Counted from the first letter of the stretch, positions 23,193 to 31,337 are shown. The stretch: 64,000 nt of DNA from a virus (IMGVR_UViG_3300027754_000005:1-64000); one strand, 5' to 3'. Numbers and translations: made by a program. The notes: generated from the sequence alone by a model not told the origin.

Positions 23193-24565
23193 AATACTTA
23201 TCAGTATGCTCTGGAGTTGAGGCTGCCACAGTAGCATGGCATGACTTGGGCTTTGAGCCAGTAGCATTCTCGGAGATTGAAAAATTTCCGAGTGAGGTGT
23301 TGAACTTTCGTTACCCCAATGTACCAAACATGGGTGACATGACTAAATATAAGGAGTGGAAATTAAATGAATCAATCGACCTTCTTGTGGGAGGAACCCC
23401 ATGCCAATCTTTTAGCGTCGCAGGGCTTAGAAAGGGACTCGAAGACCCTCGAGGAAACCTCATGCTCACATATGTTGGAATTCTTGACAAGTTTAGACCC
23501 AAGTGGTGCGTTTGGGAAAACGTGCCAGGTGTCCTCAGTTCCAACGGAGGACGGGATTTTGGTTCCTTCCTCGGGGCGCTGGGCGAACTCGGGTATGGGT
23601 GGGCCTTCCGTGTCCTTGATGCTCAGCACTTTGGAGTACCACAAAGACGCCGCAGAGTCTTCGTTGTTGGATGTCTTGGAGACTGGGTCAGTCCCGCAAA
23701 GGTTCTTTTTGAGCCCGAAAGCTTGCGCCGGAATAATCCGAAGAGCAAAGGTAAGAAACAAAGTGCTCCCGCCTTTACTTCATCAAGCTTTGGAGGCTAC
23801 AGTGAAGGAGTCGGGACAATCCGAGCTGCTGGAGGAGATCTCGGTGGCGGATCAGAAACTCTGATTGCTACACCCGATGGTAACCACACCACTGGCTCAC
23901 TACTTGCCAGAGATTACAAAGGGATTGGAAATCAAGATTTAACCGATGGTCGTGGATTGGTTGTGTATGAAAACCATCCATCGGATTCAAGAGTTAAAGA
24001 GATGGGTGATGTATGTCAAACTGTGACTAGTAGCTGGGGAACTGGTGGTGGCAACATACCATTTGTTCAACCGATTGCGTTAGCTGAGAACACCATTGGT
24101 CGCAAACCATTAAATGGTGGTAATGGAACTGGTTATACCGAAGGTGGACCTATGTACACATTGAACGCTACTGGGGTACATGGTGTTGCAGTTGATATGT
24201 ACAACCTTACATTGAATGACAAGACTACTCAAACCCTTAGAGGTTTTGGACACATTGACCATGTAGGTGGAACTTTTGAGCCCATTGTGTTGGAAGATCA
24301 AGGTGGTAGCGTGATGCGTGTTACCAATAGTGGCGTTGTAGGTACATTGCGCAGAGAATCACATGGGCATGAACCTAGCGTTATACACAACATGGCAGTC
24401 AGAAGGCTTACACCGATTGAATGCGAGCGTTTACAGGGTTTTCCCGATGACTACACTAACATCAAAGCAAAATGTCCCGATGGGCCTCGTTACAAGGCTA
24501 TGGGCAACAGCATGGCAGTACCGGTTATGAAGTGGATTGGACAACGAATAAAGGAAATGTCATGA
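23189..24565 (+). CDS. DNA (cytosine-5) methyltransferase
   Basis: 458 residues. All key C5-MTase motifs are visible: SAM motif I (SVCSGVEAATVAWHDLG, residues 5-21), motif IV GGTPCQSFS with the catalytic Cys (~68-76), motif VI WENVPG (~109-114), motif VIII FGVPQRRRRVFVVG (~149-162) and C-terminal motifs IX-X (RRLTPIECERLQGFPDDY, AMGNSMAVPV). A ~230-residue Gly/Thr-rich stretch (residues ~180-410) forms the target-recognition region and is longer than usual. It methylates cytosine in the phage DNA, probably against host restriction. No cognate restriction gene is nearby. Confidence 0.93.
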   Translation: MKYLSVCSGVEAATVAWHDLGFEPVAFSEIEKFPSEVLNFRYPNVPNMGDMTKYKEWKLNESIDLLVGGTPCQSFSVAGLRKGLEDPRGNLMLTYVGILDKFRPKWCVWENVPGVLSSNGGRDFGSFLGALGELGYGWAFRVLDAQHFGVPQRRRRVFVVGCLGDWVSPAKVLFEPESLRRNNPKSKGKKQSAPAFTSSSFGGYSEGVGTIRAAGGDLGGGSETLIATPDGNHTTGSLLARDYKGIGNQDLTDGRGLVVYENHPSDSRVKEMGDVCQTVTSSWGTGGGNIPFVQPIALAENTIGRKPLNGGNGTGYTEGGPMYTLNATGVHGVAVDMYNLTLNDKTTQTLRGFGHIDHVGGTFEPIVLEDQGGSVMRVTNSGVVGTLRRESHGHEPSVIHNMAVRRLTPIECERLQGFPDDYTNIKAKCPDGPRYKAMGNSMAVPVMKWIGQRIKEMS

Positions 24566-24756
24566 TAGTAATACCATCGGATGTATACGACAAGGATGGC
24601 AATCTATTGAGGATTGAATTTTACAACGAATTGGGTTCGTTTGAGATTCAGTCGTTGTGGGATCCAGCGGATGAACAAACCAGTGAAAACCGAAATGAAT
24701 TTCGAAAATGGAGTTACACCATGGTCAAAAGGCAAAATTATGAAGTGGCTAACTAA
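24562..24756 (+). CDS. Small protein after the methyltransferase
   Basis: 64 residues from ATG 24562 (MIVIPSDVYDKDGNLLRIEF...), overlapping the methyltransferase stop by ATGA. The frame upstream belongs to the methyltransferase shadow. Beta-rich, acidic middle, unknown function. Last gene before the 324-bp non-coding stretch. Confidence 0.55.
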   Translation: MIVIPSDVYDKDGNLLRIEFYNELGSFEIQSLWDPADEQTSENRNEFRKWSYTMVKRQNYEVAN

Positions 24757-24854
24757 ATTGTTGCAGTGCATCCTGTCTACCCTGTCTCTATTGTGGCGCA
24801 TCATAATATGCCAAAAGCACTAGATGTAGTGGTTGACTAGGTGCAAACCTACTG

Positions 24855-25028
24855 GAAATCCATAGAAGACATAGAAGACATAGTAATATTGAATTATTTC
24901 TTTTTAAAATTAAAATAAAATAAAAAGATATAGGGTAAAGTGAGTTAGACCGTGGATACCCTGTCTTCTATGGCGAATCATAACTAAAAGTAATAAGCTA
25001 TATAACTAAAAATTATATAGGTACACCA
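24855..25028. repeat. AT-rich module flanked by GGATACCCTGTC-type repeats, right copy
   Basis: Read on the minus strand it gives GGTGTACCTAT, CCATAGAAGACAGGGTATCC, an A/T tract, and TACTATGTCTTCTATG, the same components as 14,605-14,745. It lies just before the replication primase-helicase gene, so an origin or regulator site is plausible. Confidence 0.55.
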
Positions 25029-25044
25029 CCAAAAGTGCCTATAA

Positions 25045-25057
25045 TTTGCATAAGTAG
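25045..25057 (+). promoter_or_regulatory. Phage promoter-like element, copy G
   Basis: TTTGCATAAGTAG, 23 bp before ATG 25081. Unlike most copies, the hexamer 14 nt upstream (ACCACC) does not match AGGGCG, so this may be a weaker or differently read site. Confidence 0.65.
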
Positions 25058-25080
25058 AAGAGCACAGAAGAGGAAAACAG

Positions 25081-27387
25081 ATGAAGCCGAAGGTCTTACC
25101 AGTATTATTCCAAAATATACCTCTTGCACTACGCACAATCCCACGCTGGACACTGTGGAATTATGTAGAAGTGGGAGAGAATGAAACAAAACGCTGGTCA
25201 AAACTGCCAGTACAACCCTCTGGCAAGGCTGCCAGTTCAACAAACGCATCAACATGGACAGACTTTCATTCTGTCGAGGCAGCATACCTAACCGCCAAGT
25301 TTGATGGCATTGGATTTGTATTTACAAAAGATGACCATATTGTTGGCGTTGATATGGACGATTGCTTTGATGAGCAAACCCTTAAGTTCACCAACCCCAT
25401 GTTAGAGGCGATTGCCAGTAAGATTGATGGTTACATGGAGATCAGCCCATCGGGTACTGGGGTCAAAATATTTACACTGGGCGACATCCCTAGTGCATTT
25501 GTTGACCACAGCATTGGTCTTGAAGTGTACAAAATGGGTCGGTACTTTACTGTTACAGGGCAAAAGATTCGTGGAGAGTTACCAACCGAGTTGCAAGACT
25601 TTACTGACATCATCCCCGAGCGCACAGTACGCTTAACTGGTGATGCCTTTGCTGACTACAACCCACCGCTTGATGGTTGGGACTTAGCTAAAGTTGAAAC
25701 AGAACTACTACCAAACTTTGACCCAACTTACTACACCGATTGGTTGCAAGTGGGGATGTGTTTACATCATCAATTCCAGGGCGACATCGAGGCTTGTGAG
25801 GCATGGGATCGCTGGTCATATGGTGATGGTAGCGTGGAAAGTTATAACAATAATGCGTGCGAGAACAAGTGGAAAACCTTTAGTCAAAAGAGTGGTGGAG
25901 CAACGCTACGCACATTGACTTATAAAATATCATCGAACAAACGCAACGATGCGTTAGCCAAGGGTGATGTGATTCTGTCTGCAGCTCCATTGGAGAATGC
26001 TCAGACTTTTCTAGACTCAAAGTTCTCATCTGAAGAAGGTATCAAGCTAGTGCATTACTCGGGCGATTTTTTTAGTTACCAAGGTACGCACTATTCTGAG
26101 GTTGAAGAGTCAACCATTCGCTCTGAGTTGTATAAGTTTTTAGACAAGTGTAAGAAACAAGATCGCAAAGGTAATATTGTTGCGTTTGCCCCAAATCCAG
26201 CAAGCGTGAGTGGTGCGATGGATGGCATCAAGGCATTGACCCACCTACAGAATCAAGCCAATACACGCCCGCCAGTATGGCTCGATGGTTACAGCGCCAA
26301 TCGTCCCGAGGCGAGTAAACTGGTCAGCGTTAAGAATGGTTTGTTTCACTTAGAAGATAACATCCTACTGCCACACTCATTAGGTTTGTATACACAGAAC
26401 TCATTGCCATTTGCATATGACCCGATGGCGCAATGCCCACTGTGGATGAAGTTCTTAGATGATGTTTGGGGAATGGATCAGCAGTCAATTGATTGCTTGC
26501 AAGAGATGTTTGGATACATATTATCGGGCGATACAGCACAGCAAAAGTTTTTTAACATCATTGGACCACGTCGTTCGGGTAAAGGCACAATCAACAAAAT
26601 CTTAGTGGCGTTGCTTGGGCAACACAATACAGTAGCACCACAACTGGAGGAACTTTGTGATACATTTGGTTTGCAACCTTGGCTGGGTAAGCTCCTCGCT
26701 TCTTTTACTGATGCGAGAGCACCTGAACGAAACAGATCTTCTGTTGTATCTCAGCTTCTGCGGATTGTGGGCGGGGACACTATTACCGTTAACCGTAAGA
26801 ACAAGGAGAGTTGGAATGGTTATTTGCCTACTCGCATTGTTATTTACAGTAACGAGGTTCTTCAATTAACAGAGAACTCTAATGCACTTACTGGTCGTAT
26901 GGTAGTGCTCAAGATGACACACAGTTTTTATAACAAGGAAGATACTAACCTATCAAACAAATTGATGGTTGAATTATCGGGCATTTTTAATTGGGCGATG
27001 GTTGGATTAAGTAGGCGGATTGAGCGTGGTGGGTATTTTGTGCAACCAGACAGTGGTAAAGAATTATTGGAAACCATGGAAGAGATGAGCAATCCAATTG
27101 GTGCGTTTATAGAGCAAGTTATGGAGTATGATCCCGAAGGTGAAGTAGATAAGGATCACGCTTTTATTTGTTATAAGCGTTGGGCAACAAAGCATGGGCT
27201 CAATCCAGGAAATGATCTATCCTTTAAGCGTAGATTCCTTGCATCAACACAAGATAAGAATGTAATATCAAGCGCCATCCGAGTCGATGGTAAACGACAA
27301 CACAAATACTTGGGTATCAAGCTGACAGAAAAAGCTCTGGCCTATGTAGAAAAGCAAGTATACTTTGAGGAAGAGGAAATATTTTGA
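25081..27387 (+). CDS. Primase-helicase (PrimPol-like domain plus SF3/D5-type helicase)
   Basis: 768 residues. The N-terminal domain (1-~190) has PrimPol traits: GVDMDDCFDEQ with metal-binding Asp (~88-98) and EISPSGTGVKIF (~120). Residues ~200-285 resemble a primase C-terminal PriCT-2 domain (WLQVGMCLHHQFQG...AWDRWS). The C-terminal helicase has Walker A GPRRSGKGT (~495-503), LLASFTDARAPERN and IVIYSNEVLQ as B/C motifs, and a D5-type end. It should unwind the origin and synthesise primers, in the same pathway as the polymerase at 39161. AGAGGAAAACAG precedes the ATG. Confidence 0.9.
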   Translation: MKPKVLPVLFQNIPLALRTIPRWTLWNYVEVGENETKRWSKLPVQPSGKAASSTNASTWTDFHSVEAAYLTAKFDGIGFVFTKDDHIVGVDMDDCFDEQTLKFTNPMLEAIASKIDGYMEISPSGTGVKIFTLGDIPSAFVDHSIGLEVYKMGRYFTVTGQKIRGELPTELQDFTDIIPERTVRLTGDAFADYNPPLDGWDLAKVETELLPNFDPTYYTDWLQVGMCLHHQFQGDIEACEAWDRWSYGDGSVESYNNNACENKWKTFSQKSGGATLRTLTYKISSNKRNDALAKGDVILSAAPLENAQTFLDSKFSSEEGIKLVHYSGDFFSYQGTHYSEVEESTIRSELYKFLDKCKKQDRKGNIVAFAPNPASVSGAMDGIKALTHLQNQANTRPPVWLDGYSANRPEASKLVSVKNGLFHLEDNILLPHSLGLYTQNSLPFAYDPMAQCPLWMKFLDDVWGMDQQSIDCLQEMFGYILSGDTAQQKFFNIIGPRRSGKGTINKILVALLGQHNTVAPQLEELCDTFGLQPWLGKLLASFTDARAPERNRSSVVSQLLRIVGGDTITVNRKNKESWNGYLPTRIVIYSNEVLQLTENSNALTGRMVVLKMTHSFYNKEDTNLSNKLMVELSGIFNWAMVGLSRRIERGGYFVQPDSGKELLETMEEMSNPIGAFIEQVMEYDPEGEVDKDHAFICYKRWATKHGLNPGNDLSFKRRFLASTQDKNVISSAIRVDGKRQHKYLGIKLTEKALAYVEKQVYFEEEEIF

Positions 27388-27938
27388 AGAAGAAACTTTA
27401 CCATGTAATTAAAGTGCCAATTTTTCCAGCAAACATTCATGTGTGCTTGGATGAAATGTCATTTAAACAAGCACTGAAAGACAAGAATGTAGTGCAAAAA
27501 GTGGAAATTATGGAAAATGGGGCGATGGCAGAAACCCATTCTGTACCAACAGCCGATGGTAGAACTTTCATTGGTTTATTGCTTGATCTAAATGCAATTG
27601 ATGATTTAGATGCAACACTGGTTCATGAATCTGTACATTTGGTGTATCGTATTTTTGAATACATGTGCGAAGAAACACCCGGTGAAGAAACAAGGGCTTA
27701 TCTTACAGAGTATGTTTATAAAGAAATAAGGAGAGTGTTAGATGAGCCTAGTGTTAGAAAAAGACATAGAGAATTACTTGAACAAAAAAATCAAGCAGTC
27801 ATCGGGGCTCTCATACAAATGGCTGAGCAGCGTGACGGGAGTACCAGATCGGATAGTAATTCTCAACCAAAAGATCCTATTCATAGAACTAAAAACACAG
27901 ACAGGAAAACTGTCACCAAGGCAAGAGCTGGTATTTGA
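27384..27938 (+). CDS. Putative HExxH metal-dependent protein
   Basis: 184 residues from TTG 27384, which overlaps the primase stop; no ATG is near. Around residue 75 is DATLVHESVHLVYRIFEY, an HExxH zinc-peptidase-like motif, followed by EETRAYLTEYVYKEI. From residue ~120 the frame runs through the first 197 bp of the VRR-NUC gene in another frame. That tail is polar and low complexity (RTKNTDRKTVTKARAGI). The domain is recognisable, but the substrate is unknown and the catalytic claim rests on a short motif. Confidence 0.6.
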   Translation: MKKKLYHVIKVPIFPANIHVCLDEMSFKQALKDKNVVQKVEIMENGAMAETHSVPTADGRTFIGLLLDLNAIDDLDATLVHESVHLVYRIFEYMCEETPGEETRAYLTEYVYKEIRRVLDEPSVRKRHRELLEQKNQAVIGALIQMAEQRDGSTRSDSNSQPKDPIHRTKNTDRKTVTKARAGI

Positions 27939-28026
27939 TGAACTGGGCGAAGCTGGATTTCCAGTTCATGTGTTGCGCTCTAAAGAAGATGTTGATGACT
28001 TTATAATAGAGGCGACCCGTGGCTAG
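27742..28026 (+). CDS. VRR-NUC family nuclease
   Basis: 94 residues. The compact PD-(D/E)XK layout is visible: GLSYKWLSSVTGVPDRIVIL (Asp), ILFIELKTQTGKLSPRQ (ELK) and a final VHVLRSKEDVDDF helix. Stand-alone VRR-NUC proteins cleave branched DNA and are often encoded beside SNF2-type helicases in phages, as here (28392). A Holliday-junction or fork-processing role is likely. It overlaps the HNH-like gene by 8 bp. Confidence 0.85.
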   Translation: MSLVLEKDIENYLNKKIKQSSGLSYKWLSSVTGVPDRIVILNQKILFIELKTQTGKLSPRQELVFDELGEAGFPVHVLRSKEDVDDFIIEATRG

Positions 28027-28828
28027 AAAAGAAGTGTATCACAATGAAAAAAAATACAGACAAACAAAACGTGGTCATATTAGTAGAGCAATGGGTGCGG
28101 CATCAACTCGAGCAAGAAATGAATGTTTAGATTTTGATTTGGATTTAGATTATTTGGAATTGATTGCAACTGATTTTTGCCCAGTTTTTGGAACGCCATT
28201 TAACTGGGGTCAAGGAGAAAAAGTAAACGATTGGTCTCCGTCGTTAGATAAAATTATTCCAGAATTTGGGTACATCAAACACAATGTTATATTTATCAGT
28301 ATGCTTGCTAATAAAATAAAGCAAGATGTTACTGAGAATGAAATTTATTTGGTAGGCGACTGGTTACACGAAGAAAGAAAGAAGACTTTAGATGCTCTCA
28401 AAAGATCAGCTCCACCCGTACCAATTGAACATGTTGTCATTAGCAAAGCAAATTCCGCATATCGGCTTATTTATGGAACCCGGACTTGGGAAGACCGCTA
28501 CGGCGCTGACTATAATCAAGGAGAGCAAACCTGGGAAGACCTTGGTAGTTGCCCCGAAGCGAGTGGCAGAAACAGTATGGTCACAGGAATGTGGCAAATG
28601 GGAACACTTGAAATCTTTTACAGTGGCAAAGGTTATCGGTACGCCAGCGCAACGGGAATTAGCACTGAAGAGCTCCAGCGACTTATATATTATAAACTTA
28701 GAGAACTTGGTTTGGCTATTGGATCAAAATCCAAAATTCGATTATCTGATAATAGACGAGAGCAGTCGGTTCAAGGATCCCTCGACCAAGAGATTCAAAG
28801 CCCTCAAAAAGCATTTGAAGGGTTTTAA
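28019..28828 (+). CDS. HNH/endonuclease VII-like protein with long out-of-frame C-terminal extension
   Basis: 269 residues. Starts GTG (28019). Residues ~50-125 (DFCPVFGTPFNW, SPSLDKIIPEFGYIKHNVIFIS, LANKIKQDVTENE) resemble a phage HNH-like family whose usual form is C...SLDRIDP..GYV.GNV..IS..AN.IK. Such proteins normally end near here. This one lacks a stop and continues ~145 residues through the start of the helicase gene in another frame, with no recognisable fold. Either a native stop was lost or the two genes truly share 437 bp. The conserved zinc Cys pairs of classical HNH proteins are largely absent (one Cys seen). Confidence 0.65.
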   Translation: MARKEVYHNEKKYRQTKRGHISRAMGAASTRARNECLDFDLDLDYLELIATDFCPVFGTPFNWGQGEKVNDWSPSLDKIIPEFGYIKHNVIFISMLANKIKQDVTENEIYLVGDWLHEERKKTLDALKRSAPPVPIEHVVISKANSAYRLIYGTRTWEDRYGADYNQGEQTWEDLGSCPEASGRNSMVTGMWQMGTLEIFYSGKGYRYASATGISTEELQRLIYYKLRELGLAIGSKSKIRLSDNRREQSVQGSLDQEIQSPQKAFEGF

Positions 28829-29720
28829 AAGGCGTATAATACTCACTGGTACACCCACCCCTCAAGGGATGGCTGATCTCTGGTCACAGGTAGGTATATT
28901 GGACTTAGGTGAGCGTTTGGAAAGCAGTCTTACTCGGTTTCGTGATAAATATATGAACCCAGGGCAACGTAATCGGCACACTGGGGTAATTTACAATTGG
29001 ATATTAAAAGATGGTGCGGATAAAAGTATTACAGATAAGATTTCAGATATATGTTATTCGCTTAAGGCTGAAGATTATCTGCAGTTGCCTACGCTTACGA
29101 CGCTATTTCATAATGTGGAATTAGATAAACCTATACGAGCAAAGTATAATGAACTTAGAAAAAACATGGTCGCTGAAATCGGTAAAGAACAGATCACAGC
29201 TCCAACAGCAGCGACATTGGCGGGGAAATTGCTCCAGTTTACATCGGGCGCTGTTTATGCCGAAAATGGAAAAGCGCAAGAGATACACCGCGCTAAATTG
29301 GAATATCTTGAGTCGATCATGGAAGAGTCTTCCTCCCCTACGCTGGTCTTCTACCACTTCAAACACTCGCTCCAACGGATACGTCTTCAATTCCCGCAAG
29401 CTGTGGTGCTGGACGATGACAACATTGCAGCGTGGCGTCGTGGCGAGATTCGTATGCTCCTTGCCCATCCCCAGAGTGGGGGAATCGGGCTCAATCTACA
29501 GTGCAACATTGGAGAGACAGCCCAAACGGTGTGGTTCGATCTACCATGGAGTTCAGAAAACTACATCCAGGCTAACGCTCGGATCTATCGCCAAGGGCAA
29601 GAAAAACCGGTTATTATACACCATTTAGTGGTGTCCAATAGCATTGATGGGCATGTAGTAAATGTATTAAATGGCAAAATAACAATTCAAGATGCTTTAA
29701 TGGATGCTTTAAATACATGA
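28392..29720 (+). CDS. SNF2-type DEXD/H helicase
   Basis: 442 residues. Motifs in order: Q-like LHPYQLNML (7-15), Walker A EPGLGKTATAL (29-39), Walker B DESSRFKDPSTKRF (~120), motif III LTGTPTPQGMADLW (~150), and helicase C-terminal motifs LVFYHF, HPQSGGIGLNLQ and ARIYRQGQEKPV (~396). It is the minimal phage form of SNF2/RapA-like translocases and probably acts with VRR-NUC in recombination-dependent replication. The start lies inside the HNH-like ORF. It overlaps the next gene by ATGA. Confidence 0.92.
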   Translation: MLSKDQLHPYQLNMLSLAKQIPHIGLFMEPGLGKTATALTIIKESKPGKTLVVAPKRVAETVWSQECGKWEHLKSFTVAKVIGTPAQRELALKSSSDLYIINLENLVWLLDQNPKFDYLIIDESSRFKDPSTKRFKALKKHLKGFKRRIILTGTPTPQGMADLWSQVGILDLGERLESSLTRFRDKYMNPGQRNRHTGVIYNWILKDGADKSITDKISDICYSLKAEDYLQLPTLTTLFHNVELDKPIRAKYNELRKNMVAEIGKEQITAPTAATLAGKLLQFTSGAVYAENGKAQEIHRAKLEYLESIMEESSSPTLVFYHFKHSLQRIRLQFPQAVVLDDDNIAAWRRGEIRMLLAHPQSGGIGLNLQCNIGETAQTVWFDLPWSSENYIQANARIYRQGQEKPVIIHHLVVSNSIDGHVVNVLNGKITIQDALMDALNT

Positions 29721-30016
29721 GAATAATAATAAATTGTAGTAAACCTCGTTTATCAGATGAAGAGGTAGATCCTTTAGAATTGGATGACATTGATGCATTT
29801 GCTGGACATTTAGACAGTGGGTGGTTACCCTGGGATTTAGATGACTTAATTGATATTGAGCGTATTATAGCGGAGCGTATGCCCAAAAAACAAAAATATG
29901 TTATTGAAGCATTTTTAACAGGTAGAACTTATTTAGATATAGGCGTTACTGAAAAACACTGGCGGTATCATTATGACAAAGCAATAGATTTTATTAAAGA
30001 GGAATTGAAATTATGA
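29717..30016 (+). CDS. Sigma region 4-like small protein
   Basis: 99 residues. The acidic first half (RLSDEEVDPLELDDIDAFAG) precedes IIAERMPKKQKYVIEAFLTG then RTYLDIGVTEKHWRYHYDKAIDF, which has the spacing of sigma-70 region 4 or ArpU/RinA-type helix-turn-helix (P..Q..VI..FL.G.SY.DIG.T..HV..H...A). It is the only such domain in the window and is physically separate from the sigma gene at 22289, which lacks region 4. A partner role, like T4 gp33 with gp55, is an attractive inference; a free transcription activator is the alternative. Confidence 0.6.
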   Translation: MRIIINCSKPRLSDEEVDPLELDDIDAFAGHLDSGWLPWDLDDLIDIERIIAERMPKKQKYVIEAFLTGRTYLDIGVTEKHWRYHYDKAIDFIKEELKL

Positions 30017-30198
30017 ACACTTTTGTAGTAGAGCATGAGTACAAGGGTCATCCTATGTTTGAAACCATCACGGGTGTCGAAGATATTGACTTATCTATGT
30101 TTGATAAGATATTGACATTGTGGGTATGTGATAACCAAGAAGAAGTAAATGCTGTTGAAAGCGAGTTAAGGAGAAAACATGCACGACACAGTAAATAG
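30013..30198 (+). CDS. Small protein of unknown function
   Basis: 61 residues (MNTFVVEHEYKGHPMFETIT...). Alpha/beta with a basic end (SELRRKHARHSK). ATGA-coupled to the preceding gene and overlapping DUF3310 by 20 nt. Unknown. Confidence 0.6.
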   Translation: MNTFVVEHEYKGHPMFETITGVEDIDLSMFDKILTLWVCDNQEEVNAVESELRRKHARHSK

Positions 30199-30424
30199 TC
30201 CTAAACATTATATTAGTCATCCCAGTGGTATAGATTGTATTCAGATTACTGAACACATGAGTTTTAATTTAGGTAATGCCATTAAATATATTTGGAGAGC
30301 CGATTTAAAACACGATGCAATTGAAGATTTGCGTAAAGCGCATTGGTATATTGAACGTGAAATTAAAAAGCGTATTAACCCAATTGAAGTTAATAACCAT
30401 GTGGATAAGGAATGTGGAAAATGA
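30179..30424 (+). CDS. DUF3310 protein
   Basis: 81 residues with the DUF3310 signature: VNSPKHYISHPSGIDCIQITEHM, NLGNAIKYIWRADLKHD and IEDLRKAHWYIEREI. DUF3310 is common in phages, including the C-terminal part of T7 gp1.7, a nucleotide kinase. The short form here has no kinase part I can see. Starts at ATG 30179. Confidence 0.85.
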   Translation: MHDTVNSPKHYISHPSGIDCIQITEHMSFNLGNAIKYIWRADLKHDAIEDLRKAHWYIEREIKKRINPIEVNNHVDKECGK

Positions 30425-30639
30425 TATTAGAACTTGATGATGATTTTACTGATGAAATTACAAGAGTTAATTTGGCTGAAAGTTATGTCGGCGTTTTAGG
30501 CATGATGAAAAATGGCGACGCTTGGCATGAAGATGATGTCAAAGCCTGGAAAGAATTACTTCCAGCAATTAAATTGGTTGGCAGTTGGTACAGTACAGAT
30601 TTTGATGCGGATATTAAAAAGGCAAAGAAAAGAAAATGA
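30421..30639 (+). CDS. Small acidic protein
   Basis: 72 residues from ATG 30421 (MILELDDDFTDEITRVNLAE...). I chose it for the ATGA overlap; ATG 30412 would add three residues. Helical with YVGVLGMMKNGDAWHEDDVKAWKELLPAIKLVGSWY, resembling a recurrent small phage protein of unknown function. Confidence 0.65.
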   Translation: MILELDDDFTDEITRVNLAESYVGVLGMMKNGDAWHEDDVKAWKELLPAIKLVGSWYSTDFDADIKKAKKRK

Positions 30640-30923
30640 ATTCAAAAATTGATTTAGAATCAGCAATTATGTTGGCGTGGCAAACCAGTGATGATATTAA
30701 TTTGTTGTACAAACATCATGGTGACCATCCAGTTCCGATGACAGAAGATGATGTGGGTAATGCTTTATGGGGCATCAAAGTTTTACATGACATGCGCATG
30801 GAAAAATTGATGGATACCTACTGTCGCAAAATGGAACTTAACGAGTATTGCACCGACCCAGAAAAACTAGCAGCAAGAGAAACCATGTTTCAAACCCCAA
30901 AAAAGAAAGGTAGTAAAAAATGA
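30636..30923 (+). CDS. Small protein of unknown function
   Basis: 95 residues (MNSKIDLESAIMLAWQTSDD...). The pattern IMLAWQTSDDINLLYKHHGD resembles small proteins common in podophage and cyanophage replication clusters. Helical, basic C-terminus (TPKKKGSKK). ATGA overlaps on both sides. Confidence 0.65.
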   Translation: MNSKIDLESAIMLAWQTSDDINLLYKHHGDHPVPMTEDDVGNALWGIKVLHDMRMEKLMDTYCRKMELNEYCTDPEKLAARETMFQTPKKKGSKK

Positions 30924-31138
30924 CTGAAGAAATTAAAAAAGACCCATTAGACAATGAGATTATTAATTTTTCATTTACAGTAGCACAGGTAAATGGTTTG
31001 TTGCAAATCCTAGCCAATACGCCCTATGTTGTATCAGCGGGATTAATTGGTTTGATTAACATGCAAGGCGAGCCGCAGTTTAGGGCCGCAATTGACCGAG
31101 TAAATAAGGAAAAAAATGAATCTCAAACAACTTCTTAA
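30920..31138 (+). CDS. Small protein of unknown function
   Basis: 72 residues. The core FSFTVAQVNGLLQILANTPYVVSAGLIGLI resembles a conserved small phage family whose members usually have this FTVxQVNxLLxxLxxxPY pattern; no function is established. Overlaps on both sides. Confidence 0.65.
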   Translation: MTEEIKKDPLDNEIINFSFTVAQVNGLLQILANTPYVVSAGLIGLINMQGEPQFRAAIDRVNKEKNESQTTS

Positions 31139-31337
31139 TATGGCTGGTGTTCGTAATGACATTGCCAAAGCAGTCGAAAAAAAACAGTTAACAGCCGAAC
31201 AAGAACTTAAAGTTCAAGAAGAGGCTATGGCAATGACCAAAATGATTCTTAATGATGCTCTTCGATATCGTAAAGAACATGGTAACAACACACCTCCTTC
31301 AGAGCCTAAAAAGACTATTATCATGCCTAATGAATAA
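31116..31337 (+). CDS. Small helical protein
   Basis: 73 residues (MNLKQLLNMAGVRNDIAKAV...), Lys/Glu-rich helices with a Pro-rich end (NTPPSEPKKTIIMPNE). The start overlaps the preceding gene by 23 nt and is weaker. Unknown. Confidence 0.5.
   Translation: MNLKQLLNMAGVRNDIAKAVEKKQLTAEQELKVQEEAMAMTKMILNDALRYRKEHGNNTPPSEPKKTIIMPNE

Larger units (their letters stand above)
24757..25080. other. Non-coding region before the primase-helicase gene
   Basis: No gene is seen. From left to right it holds CCTGTCTACCCTGTCTC, a TAGAAGACA tandem (24,862-24,882), a ~60-bp A/T tract, GGATACCCTGTCTTCTATGG (about 24,954), an AT-only inverted repeat CTATATAA...TTATATAG (24,998-25,020), AGGTACACC and promoter copy G. 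The content mirrors the left module at 14.6-14.75 kb. A tRNA-like look around 24,820-24,860 did not hold up. Confidence 0.6.

Noticed and set aside
24815-24860. tRNA-like look (GTGGTTGACTAGGTGC...)
   Set aside because: No acceptor stem, no proper T-loop GTTCRA, no anticodon arm could be fitted.
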